Assembly (NCBI RefSeq): GCF_003034995.1
Contig: NZ_PZKF01000028.1
Coordinates: 1-35,869 of the forward strand
DNA from: Phaeovulum veldkampii DSM 11550
GTDB lineage: Bacteria > Pseudomonadota > Alphaproteobacteria > Rhodobacterales > Rhodobacteraceae
Length of the DNA: 35,869 bases
Direction of reading: 5' to 3'
A program made the position numbers and the translations under genes. The notes beneath the pieces are model-generated. The model did no database searches. It had not been told where the DNA came from and saw nothing but the letters and a program-made list of their open reading frames with translations. Below, piece after piece: positions 1 through 7,653 of this stretch (position 1 is the stretch's first letter; each line of letters opens with the position of its first letter).

Positions 1-85
1 GAGCGGTGTCCACGCCAGACTACGCCCCGATAGCCCCCAATATCCCCTGTTTCGACGACTCATTGCACACATAGCGCACACGAAA

Positions 86-325
86 ATGGCCTCCATCACC
101 AAGCTTCCCTCCGGTGCTTACCGGGTCCAAGTCAGACGGAAGGGCCGCTACGCGAGCGAGACGCCCCTCACGCCGTGACGACGCCCAGAAATGGGCGCGC
201 CAAGCCGAGACCCTGGTCGTTCAGGGGCTGCCGCCCAACCGATCGTCCGTGGCCCGCCTGCACAGTTTCGGTGACCTGGTTGATCTGCATATAGCCGATA
301 TGTGCGCCGTAGGGAAACCACGCTC
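86..325 (+). pseudogene. Tyrosine-type integrase, N-terminal fragment, frameshifted
   Basis: The ATG at 86 opens a reading frame beginning MASITKLPSGAYRVQVRRKG, the usual arm-binding start of phage and island integrases. It hits a stop at 176-178. The same protein continues in another frame from about 165 (RRDDAQKWARQAETLVVQGL, then an SAM-like core-binding start with HSFGDLVDLHIADM), so a small indel lies near 165-172. Integrase similarity fades at about 325, where unrelated sequence begins. The catalytic domain is absent. A separate integrase catalytic-domain piece lies on the other strand at 1830-2254; whether both came from one gene cannot be told. I read this as a dead remnant at an island edge. 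The exact right end is approximate. Confidence 0.6.
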
Positions 326-662
326 TGTATCGGTTCCATGGACTGGATTTCTACGCCAGAAACTACGTCTTGACCCTACTTTCCCCACAGCCGTCATCGT
401 CGCAATCGAAGAGAGGTGCGTCGACTACGACCCTGACACACGCATGATGACCTTGCGCCCCTACCTTCCGCAGGAAGAGGGCGACGTAGAAATCCCGTTC
501 CAGCGCATCGCCAAAGTGCTCGACGGTCAGCACCGCCTGGCAGGGTTTCTCGACGAGAAGACGGGCGAATACGACATCGGCGGCAAGCCCTTCGACATCA
601 ACGTGTCCATCTTCGTCGGAGCCGACCTTTCTGTTCAGGCGCAGATCTTCGCAACGGTTATC
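326..662 (+). pseudogene. DGQHR-domain protein fragment
   Basis: The frame contains FPTAVIVAIEE followed by RIAKVLDGQHRLAGF (DGQHR at 522-536) and AQIFATV. This matches the DGQHR domain, which is related to DndB, the regulator of phosphorothioate DNA modification, and is found in several defence-island proteins. Neither a native start nor a C-terminus is present: upstream it is fused in frame to integrase residues, and downstream, from about 660, the bases instead encode a helicase on the opposite strand. The frame stays open to 926 only as antisense of that helicase. The family match rests on the DGQHR motif and flanking pattern; the junctions are estimates. Confidence 0.55.
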
Positions 663-1678
663 CGCACCGGCGAAGCGGTAGATCGACTGCCAATCATCCC
701 CAACCGCGAAAATCCGCGCATCCCCATGCTGGGCCTTCAAGGCACCGACAAGGCGCGCCCGATCTTGCGAGATGTCCTGGAACTCGTCGACAAGGATATG
801 CCGGAACGGGCTCTGATAAGCCCGACTCTCAACATATCCGGCGGCCCGAAGAACCATGTCCTCGAAGTCGATCCTCTCGCCCAATTCATTCTGATACTTG
901 CGGAGCACCGGCTCAAAGACCGCTAGAAACGCTCTGCCGCGCTCGCCCATTTTGAGCTTGTCCGCCTTTGATCGGCACGCTCCTAGAGTATAGCTGCCGC
1001 CCTTGAACTGAAGCAGGAAGGTGCCAAGAAGTTGCGTGAAGCTATCGACATGCCCCAGCTCGACAACACGATCATAGATCGACTCAATCGGTCGCGGTCG
1101 CATCGTCACATGCGGACCAAGCTTTTCGGCCAGCGCGTCGAGAAGGCGTCCTTCTTGGCGTTCATAGCTATAGGTTTCGATGAGTTTGGTTTCAAAACTG
1201 GCATGGACTTTTCGCTTCCAGTCCATCGACGCCAGGTATTCTTTGCGGTCGACAAACGGCGCGGTGACAAGCATCTCTCCAAAGCCGATTGGTGATTTGG
1301 CTTTTCTGACACCGAAGTGTTCAAGGTAGATGCCGCTCTCAGTCAGGCGAAAGTCTGGAGTATAACCTCTCCGTCCCGAATCTGGCAGGCGGTGCTCGTA
1401 CTGCGGCTCGTACTCATAATCGATACCGTTTCGATACAGCCAGTTAGCGATCAGAAATTCTTCGTAGCTGCGAACCTTTTCGCCTTGAAGCGTTCGAAGA
1501 TTGAGGCTTTCGACATGGGTATACCAAGCGTGCTTGGTATCGTAGTCCCATTCGCTGCCGCATTCGATGGGGAATTGAGTGAACCAATCGATCACCACGT
1601 TCGCAATCTTTTTGTCAGTCGCGACCAGCTGCCGAAGAATCCGCCGGATCAGGTCGGAATACCGCTTCTGGTAACCTC
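663..1678 (-). pseudogene. UvrD/HelD-like superfamily 1 helicase fragment
   Basis: The minus strand encodes an N-terminal segment with a nuclease-like or accessory look (SYEEFLIANWLYRNGIDYEY, then a GYTPDF patch), then a long helical stretch, then HILVDEFQDI (Walker B, around 771-797) and DDWQSIYRFAGAD (SF1 motif III region, around 660-700). This order fits UvrD/HelD-family helicases that carry an N-terminal extension before the 1A/1B core. The Walker A portion is not visible between them, so an internal deletion is possible. The fragment ends abruptly just after motif III, where DGQHR sequence begins on the other strand. Its upstream end near 1678 has no convincing start. It cannot encode a working helicase. 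Confidence 0.6.
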
Positions 1679-1843
1679 GCCCAGACGAAGGTGAGCCGAA
1701 GCCTGGTCTACGAGCTTGAAGACCTTTCGAACGCGCGCAGCCCATTTAAGACCTGCCACAACATCGCGGTGGCGTTGGATGGCTTGCAGACCAGCCCGTT
1801 CTACAAGCGCATCAAGCGCCTTGGTGTCGTCACGCCGGGGTGA
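1679..1843 (+). pseudogene. Possible small regulator-like C-terminal fragment
   Basis: A plus-strand frame reads QTKVSRSLVYELEDLSNARS, then a hydrophobic-helical stretch and FYKRIKRLGVVTPG before a TGA ending at 1843. The SRSLVYELED segment resembles a recognition helix of a small helix-turn-helix regulator, and such genes often lie beside integrases. It has no start, being cut at the helicase junction. Its last codons coincide with the break in the opposite-strand integrase piece. The identification is weak; it might be an unknown phage protein. Confidence 0.25.
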
Positions 1844-2254
1844 TGCGTTTCACCCCTGCCCGCTTCGCCGCGCCCTCCAAGGCTTTGCCGATGTCCCAGA
1901 TCGGTTGCCCAGGGTCGCGCGCGGTCTCGGCGATGTATTTGCCGCCGTGCACACGCTTCCACCGCCGCAGGTGCGCGGCCAGGCGGTCCGGGATGGCATG
2001 CGGCCGGCGGGCCTTGACGGTTTCAAGCTCGTTCTCGCCCGCCCGCCACCAGATCCCCTGTTCCAGGTCGACCCAGGGGCCGTCGTCCCTGCGGTCCCAC
2101 GTTGTGCGTGCCACGGTGCGAGGCCGCGAGCCCGTGTAGAACTGGCACAGGGCCAAGCGTGCGGCGTGCTTGCTGCGCTTCTGGCGCCACAGGGCCCACA
2201 GCAACCGGGCGAATTCGCCGCGCTTCAGCCAGTCGGGTTTGGGTGCGCCTTACC
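1830..2254 (-). pseudogene. Tyrosine recombinase catalytic-domain fragment
   Basis: The frame runs from just after an in-frame TAA near 2255 through DWLKRGEFARLLWALWRQ and ALCQFYTGSRPRTVARTTW, which is the box around the first catalytic arginine (tGsRp pattern). It then passes through LETVKARRPHAIPDRLAAHL to EGAAKRAGVKRITPA and stops. In intact integrases the next residues after the ITP position form the HxLRH box, followed by the tyrosine nucleophile. Those are missing, so the piece ends precisely before the second half of the active site. The N-terminal arm- and core-binding parts are also absent. It is an inactive remnant of an island or prophage integrase. Confidence 0.7.
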
Positions 2255-2299
2255 GTGGTCATCGACGGACTCGTGACGAAGGTGTCAGAATTTGCCGGC

Positions 2300-2722
2300 A
2301 TGCAGCGCGCGGCTTACCAGGAGGCACGCGACGCGGGCAATGACGTGGCCCGCAGCGTTGGCGCGTATTGCGCAGAGGCCGGCGGCGGAGGCGCAGGCGT
2401 TGCCATGGGCGTTGCGTCTGGAACCCAAACCGGAGGCGGAGGTTCGTGGCAGCTTGCCCCCAAGCGCCTGAAAGGGCGCGCCTGGGTAGAGGAAGCCAAG
2501 CGCAGGCGGGATGCGGGCGTGCCTATTGGCGACATCATCCGCGAGGCTGGACGCGACGCAGACCTGGAAGCGGCCGAGCTGCGCGGCTTCTACCAGGGCC
2601 GCAACCAGGCATGGCGCCTGCTGATGGAGAACCAGAAGCGTCACCCGGACACCATCAAGGTGTCGCGCGCTTTCCTGGCCGACTTCCAGCGCGACATCCT
2701 GCACATGAACAAGGAGGGCTGA
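2300..2722 (+). CDS. Hypothetical island protein
   Basis: About 140 residues starting at ATG 2300 (MQRAAYQEARDAGNDVARS); an in-frame GTG at 2282 is the alternative start. It has a glycine-rich linker (residues about 33-52), then a charged helical C-terminal part with KGRAWVEEAKRRRDAG, GDIIREAGRD and FLADFQRDILHMNKEG. I do not recognise the family. A helical, small DNA- or packaging-related accessory protein is conceivable but unsupported. It ends with GGAGGGCTGAGCC just before the next gene, so the two form a short operon closed by the terminator at 2984-3010. It lies inside the island edge, between a broken integrase and the tRNA-Arg. Confidence 0.5.
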   Translation: MQRAAYQEARDAGNDVARSVGAYCAEAGGGGAGVAMGVASGTQTGGGGSWQLAPKRLKGRAWVEEAKRRRDAGVPIGDIIREAGRDADLEAAELRGFYQGRNQAWRLLMENQKRHPDTIKVSRAFLADFQRDILHMNKEG

Positions 2723-2725
2723 GCC

Positions 2726-2974
2726 ATGCGCGGAGGAGGAAGACCAACCAGCAACACGCGGCCCGTGCAGCCGCCACCCCCGAAGCGCGGACACACCCCA
2801 AGCCCGGACGCCAAGCTGCCGCCGCAGCCGCCGCCTATGTCGAAATGGGACACCATCACACTGACGCGCGATGAGTTGGAAGCCTTGGTTCAAAAGGAGG
2901 TCGACAAGGCCTTGCTCGAATACATCTCCGAGCGGCGATTCAAGTCCATCTACGGCGAAGACTACCGCCCATAA
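2726..2974 (+). CDS. Small proline-rich hypothetical protein
   Basis: An 82-residue protein starting three bases after the previous stop, with GGAGG of the upstream gene serving as ribosome binding site. Residues 1-40 are basic and proline-rich and look disordered (RPTSNTRPVQPPPPKRG). Residues 44-82 form a probable amphipathic helix (TRDELEALVQKEVDKALLEY) and end SIYGEDYRP. I do not recognise it. The layout, a disordered N-terminus and short helical C-terminus in a two-gene island operon, would suit a small phage or plasmid accessory protein. Confidence 0.5.
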   Translation: MRGGGRPTSNTRPVQPPPPKRGHTPSPDAKLPPQPPPMSKWDTITLTRDELEALVQKEVDKALLEYISERRFKSIYGEDYRP

Positions 2975-2983
2975 CCCAAACGC

Positions 2984-3010
2984 AAACGCCGCCCCACGGG
3001 GCGGCGTTTT
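2984..3010 (+). terminator. Rho-independent terminator of the two-gene island operon
   Basis: A perfect GC-rich stem (AAACGCCGCCCC paired with GGGGCGGCGTTT around a very small loop) ends in TTTT and begins 10 bases after the stop at 2974. Confidence 0.85.
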
Positions 3011-3025
3011 GCTTTGGAAAGGTGG

Positions 3026-3102
3026 TGGCGGTCCCAGCACGATTCGAACGTGCGGCCTCTACCTTCGGAGGGTAGCGCTCTATCCAGCTGAGCTATGGGA
3101 CC
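3026..3102 (-). tRNA. tRNA-Arg(CCG)
   Basis: On the minus strand the gene starts GGTCCCATAGCTCAGCTGG, has the anticodon arm CTACC-CTCCGAA-GGTAG (anticodon CCG, arginine), a T arm with GTTCGAATC and a matching acceptor strand TGGGACC followed by discriminator G and an encoded CCA. All four stems pair, so it looks functional. It lies at the end of the island, 83 bases from a second, truncated tRNA-Arg(CCG). Either this copy was brought by the element or it is a resident copy at the attachment site. Confidence 0.93.
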
Positions 3103-3185
3103 GTATTTCTGTGCGAGTTTCTGTGCGGAGTCTCGCGTCTTCGTCTTTCCGTCCTTGTTTTACAGGCCCCCGCCGCCTTCGCCCC

Positions 3186-3229
<44 letters not shown>

Positions 3230-3275
3230 GCAGTGCCGCTCCTATACCGGCTCGCGCCGAGGGCTGCAACGGGTT

Positions 3276-4495
3276 TCAGCCGAAAAGCTCGTGGCAGAAC
3301 TCCAGCGCATCGACCAGCGCATCGACCTCGTCTGTAGTGTTGTAAAGCCCGAACGAGGCGCGCGCCGTGGCGGTCAGGCCAAGGTGCTGCATCAGGGGCA
3401 TGGCGCAATGGCTACCCGCGCGCACGGCGATGCCGCGCTTGTCCAGCACGGTGGAAATATCGTGCGGATGCGCGCCGCCCGACAGGGTGAAGGAAAAGAT
3501 CGCCCCCTTGCCCGGCGCATTGCCCTGCACGTTAAGCCAGTTCAGACCGGCCAGGCGGGCCTGCGCATAGTCGCGCAGACGCGCCTCATGCGCGGCCACG
3601 TTCGCCATCCCCAGCCCCATCAGATAGTCAAGCGCAACCCCCAGCCCGATCTGCTGGATGATGCCGGGGGTGCCCGCCTCGAACCGCAACGGAGGGTCGG
3701 CATAGCTGACGGCCTCGCGCGTAACTTCGCGGATCATGTCGCCGCCGCCGAGGAAAGGGCGCATCTCGGCCTGCCGCTCGGACCGTATGAAGATCGCTCC
3801 GGAACCGCTTGGCCCATATAGCTTATGGCCTGTAATGACGTAAAAGTCACAGCCGATTTCGGCCACGTTCACCGGCGCATGAACGGCGGCCTGCGACCCG
3901 TCCACCAGCACCGGCACGCCGCGCGCCCGCGCACCCGCGCAAATCGTCGCCACATCAACGCGGGTGCCCAGGACGTTCGACATCTGGGTAACGGCCACCA
4001 AACGCGTGCGCAGCCCTATCGCCGCCAGCACCCGTTCTGGGTCAAGGCTGCCATCGGGTTCGGGTTCGACCCATTTCAGAATCACGCCCTGCCGTTCGCG
4101 CAGGAAATGCCACGGCACGATATTGGCGTGATGCTCCATCACGCTCAGAACGATCTCGTCACCCGGCTGCATCCGCGGCGCGGCCCAGGCGTAGGAGACA
4201 AGGTTGATCCCTTCGGTTGCGCCCGAGGTAAAGACGATCTCGTCTTCCGACGCGGCGCCCAGAAACCGCGCGATGGTGCCGCGCACGGCCTCATACTTTT
4301 CGGTCGCAAGGTTTGAAAGATAGTGCAAGCCACGATGAACATTGGCATATTCTTCGGCATAACCGCGCGTCACCGCCTCGATCACTGCCCGCGGCTTTTG
4401 CGCCGAGGCGCCATTGTCGAGATAGACCAGCGGGCGCCCGTTAACCTGCCGCGACAGGATCGGAAAATCGGCCGCACTTGTGCAACATCATACAT
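3276..4495 (-). CDS. sufS: SufS cysteine desulfurase, apparent frameshift near the start
   Basis: A PLP-dependent group II cysteine desulfurase that takes sulfur from cysteine for the SufBCD scaffold. With the frame restored it is 406 residues. The PLP lysine is in ITGHKLYGPSG (Lys225) and the persulfide cysteine in RAGSHCAMPL (Cys364), matching the spacing of E. coli SufS. The natural start is the ATG at 4495 (MYDVAQVR), 2 bases after the upstream TGA. After eight codons the frame breaks: the conserved ADFPILSRQVNGRPLVYLD is one base out, as though a G were lost at about 4470-4473. In the downstream frame the first usable start is a GTG at 4385, which would remove the N-terminal 37 residues. 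Either sequencing error or a true lesion. Last gene of the suf operon. Confidence 0.9.
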
Positions 4496-4497
4496 GC

Positions 4498-5091
4498 TCA
4501 GTTCCCCGCGGGGGGCGTAACACCCAGAATTCCCAGAACAAAGGTCAAGATCAGCGCACCGCCGATCAAGGTGCCGATCACGCCCACAAACACCCCGATC
4601 AGGCTGGTGAACCCATGCAAGGCCGCCGTGAAATGGGTCAGCATGTAGAAAAACAGGATCAGTGCGAAAAAGCCCATGAAGGTGGCGGTCAGCGGATAGA
4701 TCGCCATCAGCACGACCTGCACCAACTGCACCAGCAACAGCACGAATTCCATCCAGACCGCCAGCAACAGCGCATCGGCAAAGCTGCCACGCCCGCCAAA
4801 GACGCGACCGACATGCGTCATGGCCCCAGCCACAAACAGCACGCCCGCCGCCTGTGTCACGACCATGCGCAGCGGCGATGAGGTGATCGGCGCCCAGGGC
4901 GTTTCCACCGGCAGAGGGAACAGGATATTGGCCAGATAGGCCATCACCGCTGAAAGCGACACCACCGCCCCCATCGCCAGCCAGCGCGCCTCCAGCGGCA
5001 GATTGAGGCCCAACAGCCGCGCCACCCCTTCGCGCGGGGTCAGCACGGTGTCGCGCGCCAGTGTCATCAGATCACCCAGCCGCAGATCCAT
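4498..5091 (-). CDS. Yip1-like multi-pass membrane protein in the suf operon
   Basis: 197 residues from the ATG at 5091, which shares its A with the stop of the preceding gene (TGATG). An amphipathic N-terminal part (MDLRLGDLMTLARDTV, then PREGVARLL) precedes about five hydrophobic segments, at roughly residues 32-56, 70-92, 103-128, 132-155 and 160-190. The PREG...LL opening and the membrane pattern are typical of bacterial Yip1-domain proteins. Function is unknown. It is followed 2 bases later by sufS, so it is co-translated with the cluster-assembly genes. With its upstream neighbour it forms a pair of related membrane proteins; a membrane role for SUF in this lineage is inference only. 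Confidence 0.75.
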   Translation of the reverse strand: MDLRLGDLMTLARDTVLTPREGVARLLGLNLPLEARWLAMGAVVSLSAVMAYLANILFPLPVETPWAPITSSPLRMVVTQAAGVLFVAGAMTHVGRVFGGRGSFADALLLAVWMEFVLLLVQLVQVVLMAIYPLTATFMGFFALILFFYMLTHFTAALHGFTSLIGVFVGVIGTLIGGALILTFVLGILGVTPPAGN

Positions 5092-5582
5092 CACATGTCC
5101 TCGAATTCGGCGACCCGCAGGCAGGCGCCCCATTGCACAGCAAAGGCGGCAAAGACCGCCAGCGAAACCACGCTCAAGGCCGCGCCGGGGCCGACAAAGC
5201 CCGCGATCAGCCCCTGAAACAGAACCCAGGGCGCCGTTGCCAGCAGCGACCAGAACAGCGCCATCCGCGCGCCATAAAATCGGCCGCGCCCGCCAAAGGC
5301 TCGCGCCACCAGATGACTGGCCGCAGCCAGCGTGTAAAACAACAAGGGCGCCAGAAACAACAGCGCAAACAGCGTGATCGCCATCGTCGCCTCAAGCGGA
5401 ACCTCGGGGTTCAGATGCGCCTCGCGCGACAGCCGGGGCCATTGCGCGATAAACAGGATGGTCGCCGCGCCCAGCAGCGTGGCCAAGGCCCGATCCTCGC
5501 GCTGCCCATCGGCCAGAATGGCGCGCATCACCTGCCGCGGGCGACGCCAGGCCGCGAATATTTTGGGAACGATACCCCGCAT
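5091..5582 (-). CDS. Second Yip1-like membrane protein
   Basis: 163 residues. The ATG at 5582 overlaps the sufD stop by one base (TGATG). The N-terminus has AWRRPRQVMRAILADGQRED, the counterpart of the PREGVARLL opening in the next gene, followed by hydrophobic segments at about residues 30-48, 66-90, 106-132 and 135-155. A glycine-rich FGGRGRF loop has a counterpart FGGRGSF in the neighbouring protein, which supports an origin by duplication. No catalytic motif is visible. Context is sufC-sufD-this gene-paralogue-sufS, all overlapping, so expression is tied to iron-sulfur assembly. Confidence 0.75.
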   Translation of the reverse strand: MRGIVPKIFAAWRRPRQVMRAILADGQREDRALATLLGAATILFIAQWPRLSREAHLNPEVPLEATMAITLFALLFLAPLLFYTLAAASHLVARAFGGRGRFYGARMALFWSLLATAPWVLFQGLIAGFVGPGAALSVVSLAVFAAFAVQWGACLRVAEFEDM

Positions 5583-6880
5583 CAGCCGCGATGCCGGGCA
5601 AGCCAGCCCTCCAGCAGCGCCACGATCTCGGCCTGAATCGTCTCATTCTCGATCTCGGCGATGGCATCGGCCAGAAACGACAGCACCAAAAGGCCCACCG
5701 CCTCGTCATGCGCCACCCCGCGCGAGCGCAGATAGAACAGCGCCGTATCATCCAGCGCCCCGGTGGTGGACCCGTGCGAACATTTCACGTCATCGGCATA
5801 GATCTCCAGCTCCGGCTTGGCCAGAAACTGACAGTCGTCATCCAGCAGCAGCGACTGGCTGATCTGGTAGCCGTCGGTTTTCTGTGCGCCGGGCGTGACC
5901 AGAATCTTGCCCTGAAACACCCCCGTTGCGCCGTGTTTCAACACCTTCTTGAACACCTGACGGCTTTCGCCGCGCTCGGCGCCGTGGGTTATGAAGACGG
6001 TATCGTCATGCAGGAACGGCCCGACCGACCCATCGCCCAAGGCCGCGCCGGCCACATGGGCCACCGCATCGTCGCCTGCGATGTCGATCACTGCCTCGTT
6101 GCGGGTCAGCACGCCGTTGGCGGTCAGGGTAAAGCTTTTGAACAGCGCCCCGGCCGCCAGCCGGGCAAAGATATGGGTCGCGGCGCGGCGATCATGGTCG
6201 CGGCCCTGAACGCGGACATGGTGGAACCGCCCGCCCGCCGCCACATCAACCTCCATCACCTTGTTGAACCGCGCGCCCGCCGGGCCGGTTTCCAGCAGGG
6301 TCAGGTCGGCGCCCGGCTCAATCTTCACGCAGTGGTGCAAGATCACATCAGAAGTTTTTGATTTATGTTCATAAACCAGATGCACCGGCCGGGCCGCAGC
6401 CGCCGTCACCCGGATCAGCGCGCCATCGGTCGCCGCCGCGGTGTTCAACGCCGCCAGCGGGCGTGCCACCGGGTTTTGCCCGGCCGCCTCCAGCACACCA
6501 TAAAGACCCTGCGCCCAATGCAGATCGGCACGGTCAGCCTCGGCCAGTCGCGCGATCTCGACCCCGGAAAGTTCCAGCGGATCAGAGGCTTCGGGGTCGA
6601 AGATGCCATCGACAAAGACCAGTGTCAGCCGGTCAAGCGCGGCAAAGATCGGGGCCTCGTCCTGGGCATCAAACAGCGCCGCCGGGGCCGCGGCGGGCGC
6701 GGTCAGGCTGGACGGGTCGGTGTAGCGCCAGTATTCATCGCGCCGCGTGGGCAGCCCCATCGCTTGCACCCGCGCCAAGGCCGCAGCCCGCGCCGCGCGC
6801 GTCACACCACCCTCGGGCAGCGCCAGCGCCGCCAGCCGCGCCGCCAGCGCCGTCTGCCTGGCCTGAGCCACCGCCGCCAT
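5582..6880 (-). CDS. sufD: SufD, Fe-S cluster scaffold subunit
   Basis: 432 residues, normal for SufD. The C-terminal two thirds form the SufB/SufD beta-helix domain: HDRRAATHIFARLAAGALFK, an FQGKILVTPGAQKTDGYQ strand and the family's SHGSTTGALDDTALFYLRSRG signature near the C-terminus, whose histidine helps form the cluster site at the SufB-SufD interface. SufD pairs with SufB on the SufC ATPase dimer. The ATG at 6880 shares a base with the sufC stop (TAATG). SufB and SufD here are separated by four genes, whereas they are often near one another in compact suf operons. Confidence 0.96.
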   Translation of the reverse strand: MAAVAQARQTALAARLAALALPEGGVTRAARAAALARVQAMGLPTRRDEYWRYTDPSSLTAPAAAPAALFDAQDEAPIFAALDRLTLVFVDGIFDPEASDPLELSGVEIARLAEADRADLHWAQGLYGVLEAAGQNPVARPLAALNTAAATDGALIRVTAAAARPVHLVYEHKSKTSDVILHHCVKIEPGADLTLLETGPAGARFNKVMEVDVAAGGRFHHVRVQGRDHDRRAATHIFARLAAGALFKSFTLTANGVLTRNEAVIDIAGDDAVAHVAGAALGDGSVGPFLHDDTVFITHGAERGESRQVFKKVLKHGATGVFQGKILVTPGAQKTDGYQISQSLLLDDDCQFLAKPELEIYADDVKCSHGSTTGALDDTALFYLRSRGVAHDEAVGLLVLSFLADAIAEIENETIQAEIVALLEGWLARHRG

Positions 6881-7635
6881 TACAGCACCTCCGCCAGAAT
6901 GTCGGCATAGCCGTTCTTCTCGACCTCAAGCGCCAGCTCCGGCCCGCCGGTCTTGATGATCCGGCCGTCGGCCATGATGTGCACCACATCGGGTTTGATA
7001 TGGTCCAGAAGCCGTTGATAATGCGTGATAACCAGAAAGCTGCGGCCCGCGTCGCGCAACGCGTTCACGCCATCCGACACCAGCTTCATCGCATCGACAT
7101 CAAGGCCCGAGTCGGTTTCATCCAGAATGCACATCTTCGGCTCCAGCATCGCCATCTGGAGGATCTCGTTGCGCTTCTTTTCGCCGCCCGAGAAGCCGAC
7201 GTTGACCGGACGCTTCAGCATGTCGGCGTCGATCTTCAGCGTTTTCGCCTTTTCACGCACCAGCTTCAGGAAATCGCCCGCCGAAATCTCGGGTTCGCCG
7301 CGCGCCTTGCGCTGCGAATTCACCGCGGTGCGCAGGAAGGTCATGTTGCCCACACCCGGAATTTCGACCGGATACTGGAACGCCAGAAACAGCCCCGCCG
7401 CCGCGCGCTCTTCAGGCGCCATCGCCAGCAGATCGGCCCCGTCCAGCGTGGCCGAACCCGCCGTGACCTCATAACCATCACGGCCCGACAGCACATAGGA
7501 CATGGTCGATTTACCCGACCCGTTCGGCCCCATGATCGCATGAACCGTGCCGGGTTCGATCGTCAGGTTCACCCCTTTGAGGATCACCTTGTCCTCTTCT
7601 TCCAGCTTCACATGCAGATTCTTGATCTCAAGCAT
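6880..7635 (-). CDS. sufC: SufC, ABC-type ATPase of the SufBCD complex
   Basis: 251 residues. Walker A GPNGSGKST (36-44), Q-loop glutamine at 87 (FQYPVEIPG), signature SGGEKKR (149-155), Walker B CILDETDSGLD (169-179) and switch histidine 205 (ITHYQR). The FQYP...GV, SGGEKKRNE and DETDSGLD forms are diagnostic of SufC and not of transporter ATPases. It has no membrane partner; it drives conformational change of SufB-SufD during cluster assembly. It starts 18 bases after the glycosyltransferase-like gene and overlaps sufD. Confidence 0.97.
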   Translation of the reverse strand: MLEIKNLHVKLEEEDKVILKGVNLTIEPGTVHAIMGPNGSGKSTMSYVLSGRDGYEVTAGSATLDGADLLAMAPEERAAAGLFLAFQYPVEIPGVGNMTFLRTAVNSQRKARGEPEISAGDFLKLVREKAKTLKIDADMLKRPVNVGFSGGEKKRNEILQMAMLEPKMCILDETDSGLDVDAMKLVSDGVNALRDAGRSFLVITHYQRLLDHIKPDVVHIMADGRIIKTGGPELALEVEKNGYADILAEVL

Positions 7636-7653
7636 TTGTCTTTTCCATCTCGG

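Noticed and set aside
3103-3120. Short direct repeat TTTCTGTGCG beside the tRNA
   Set aside because: Ten-base tandem copies are too short and isolated to be called an attachment core or iteron.
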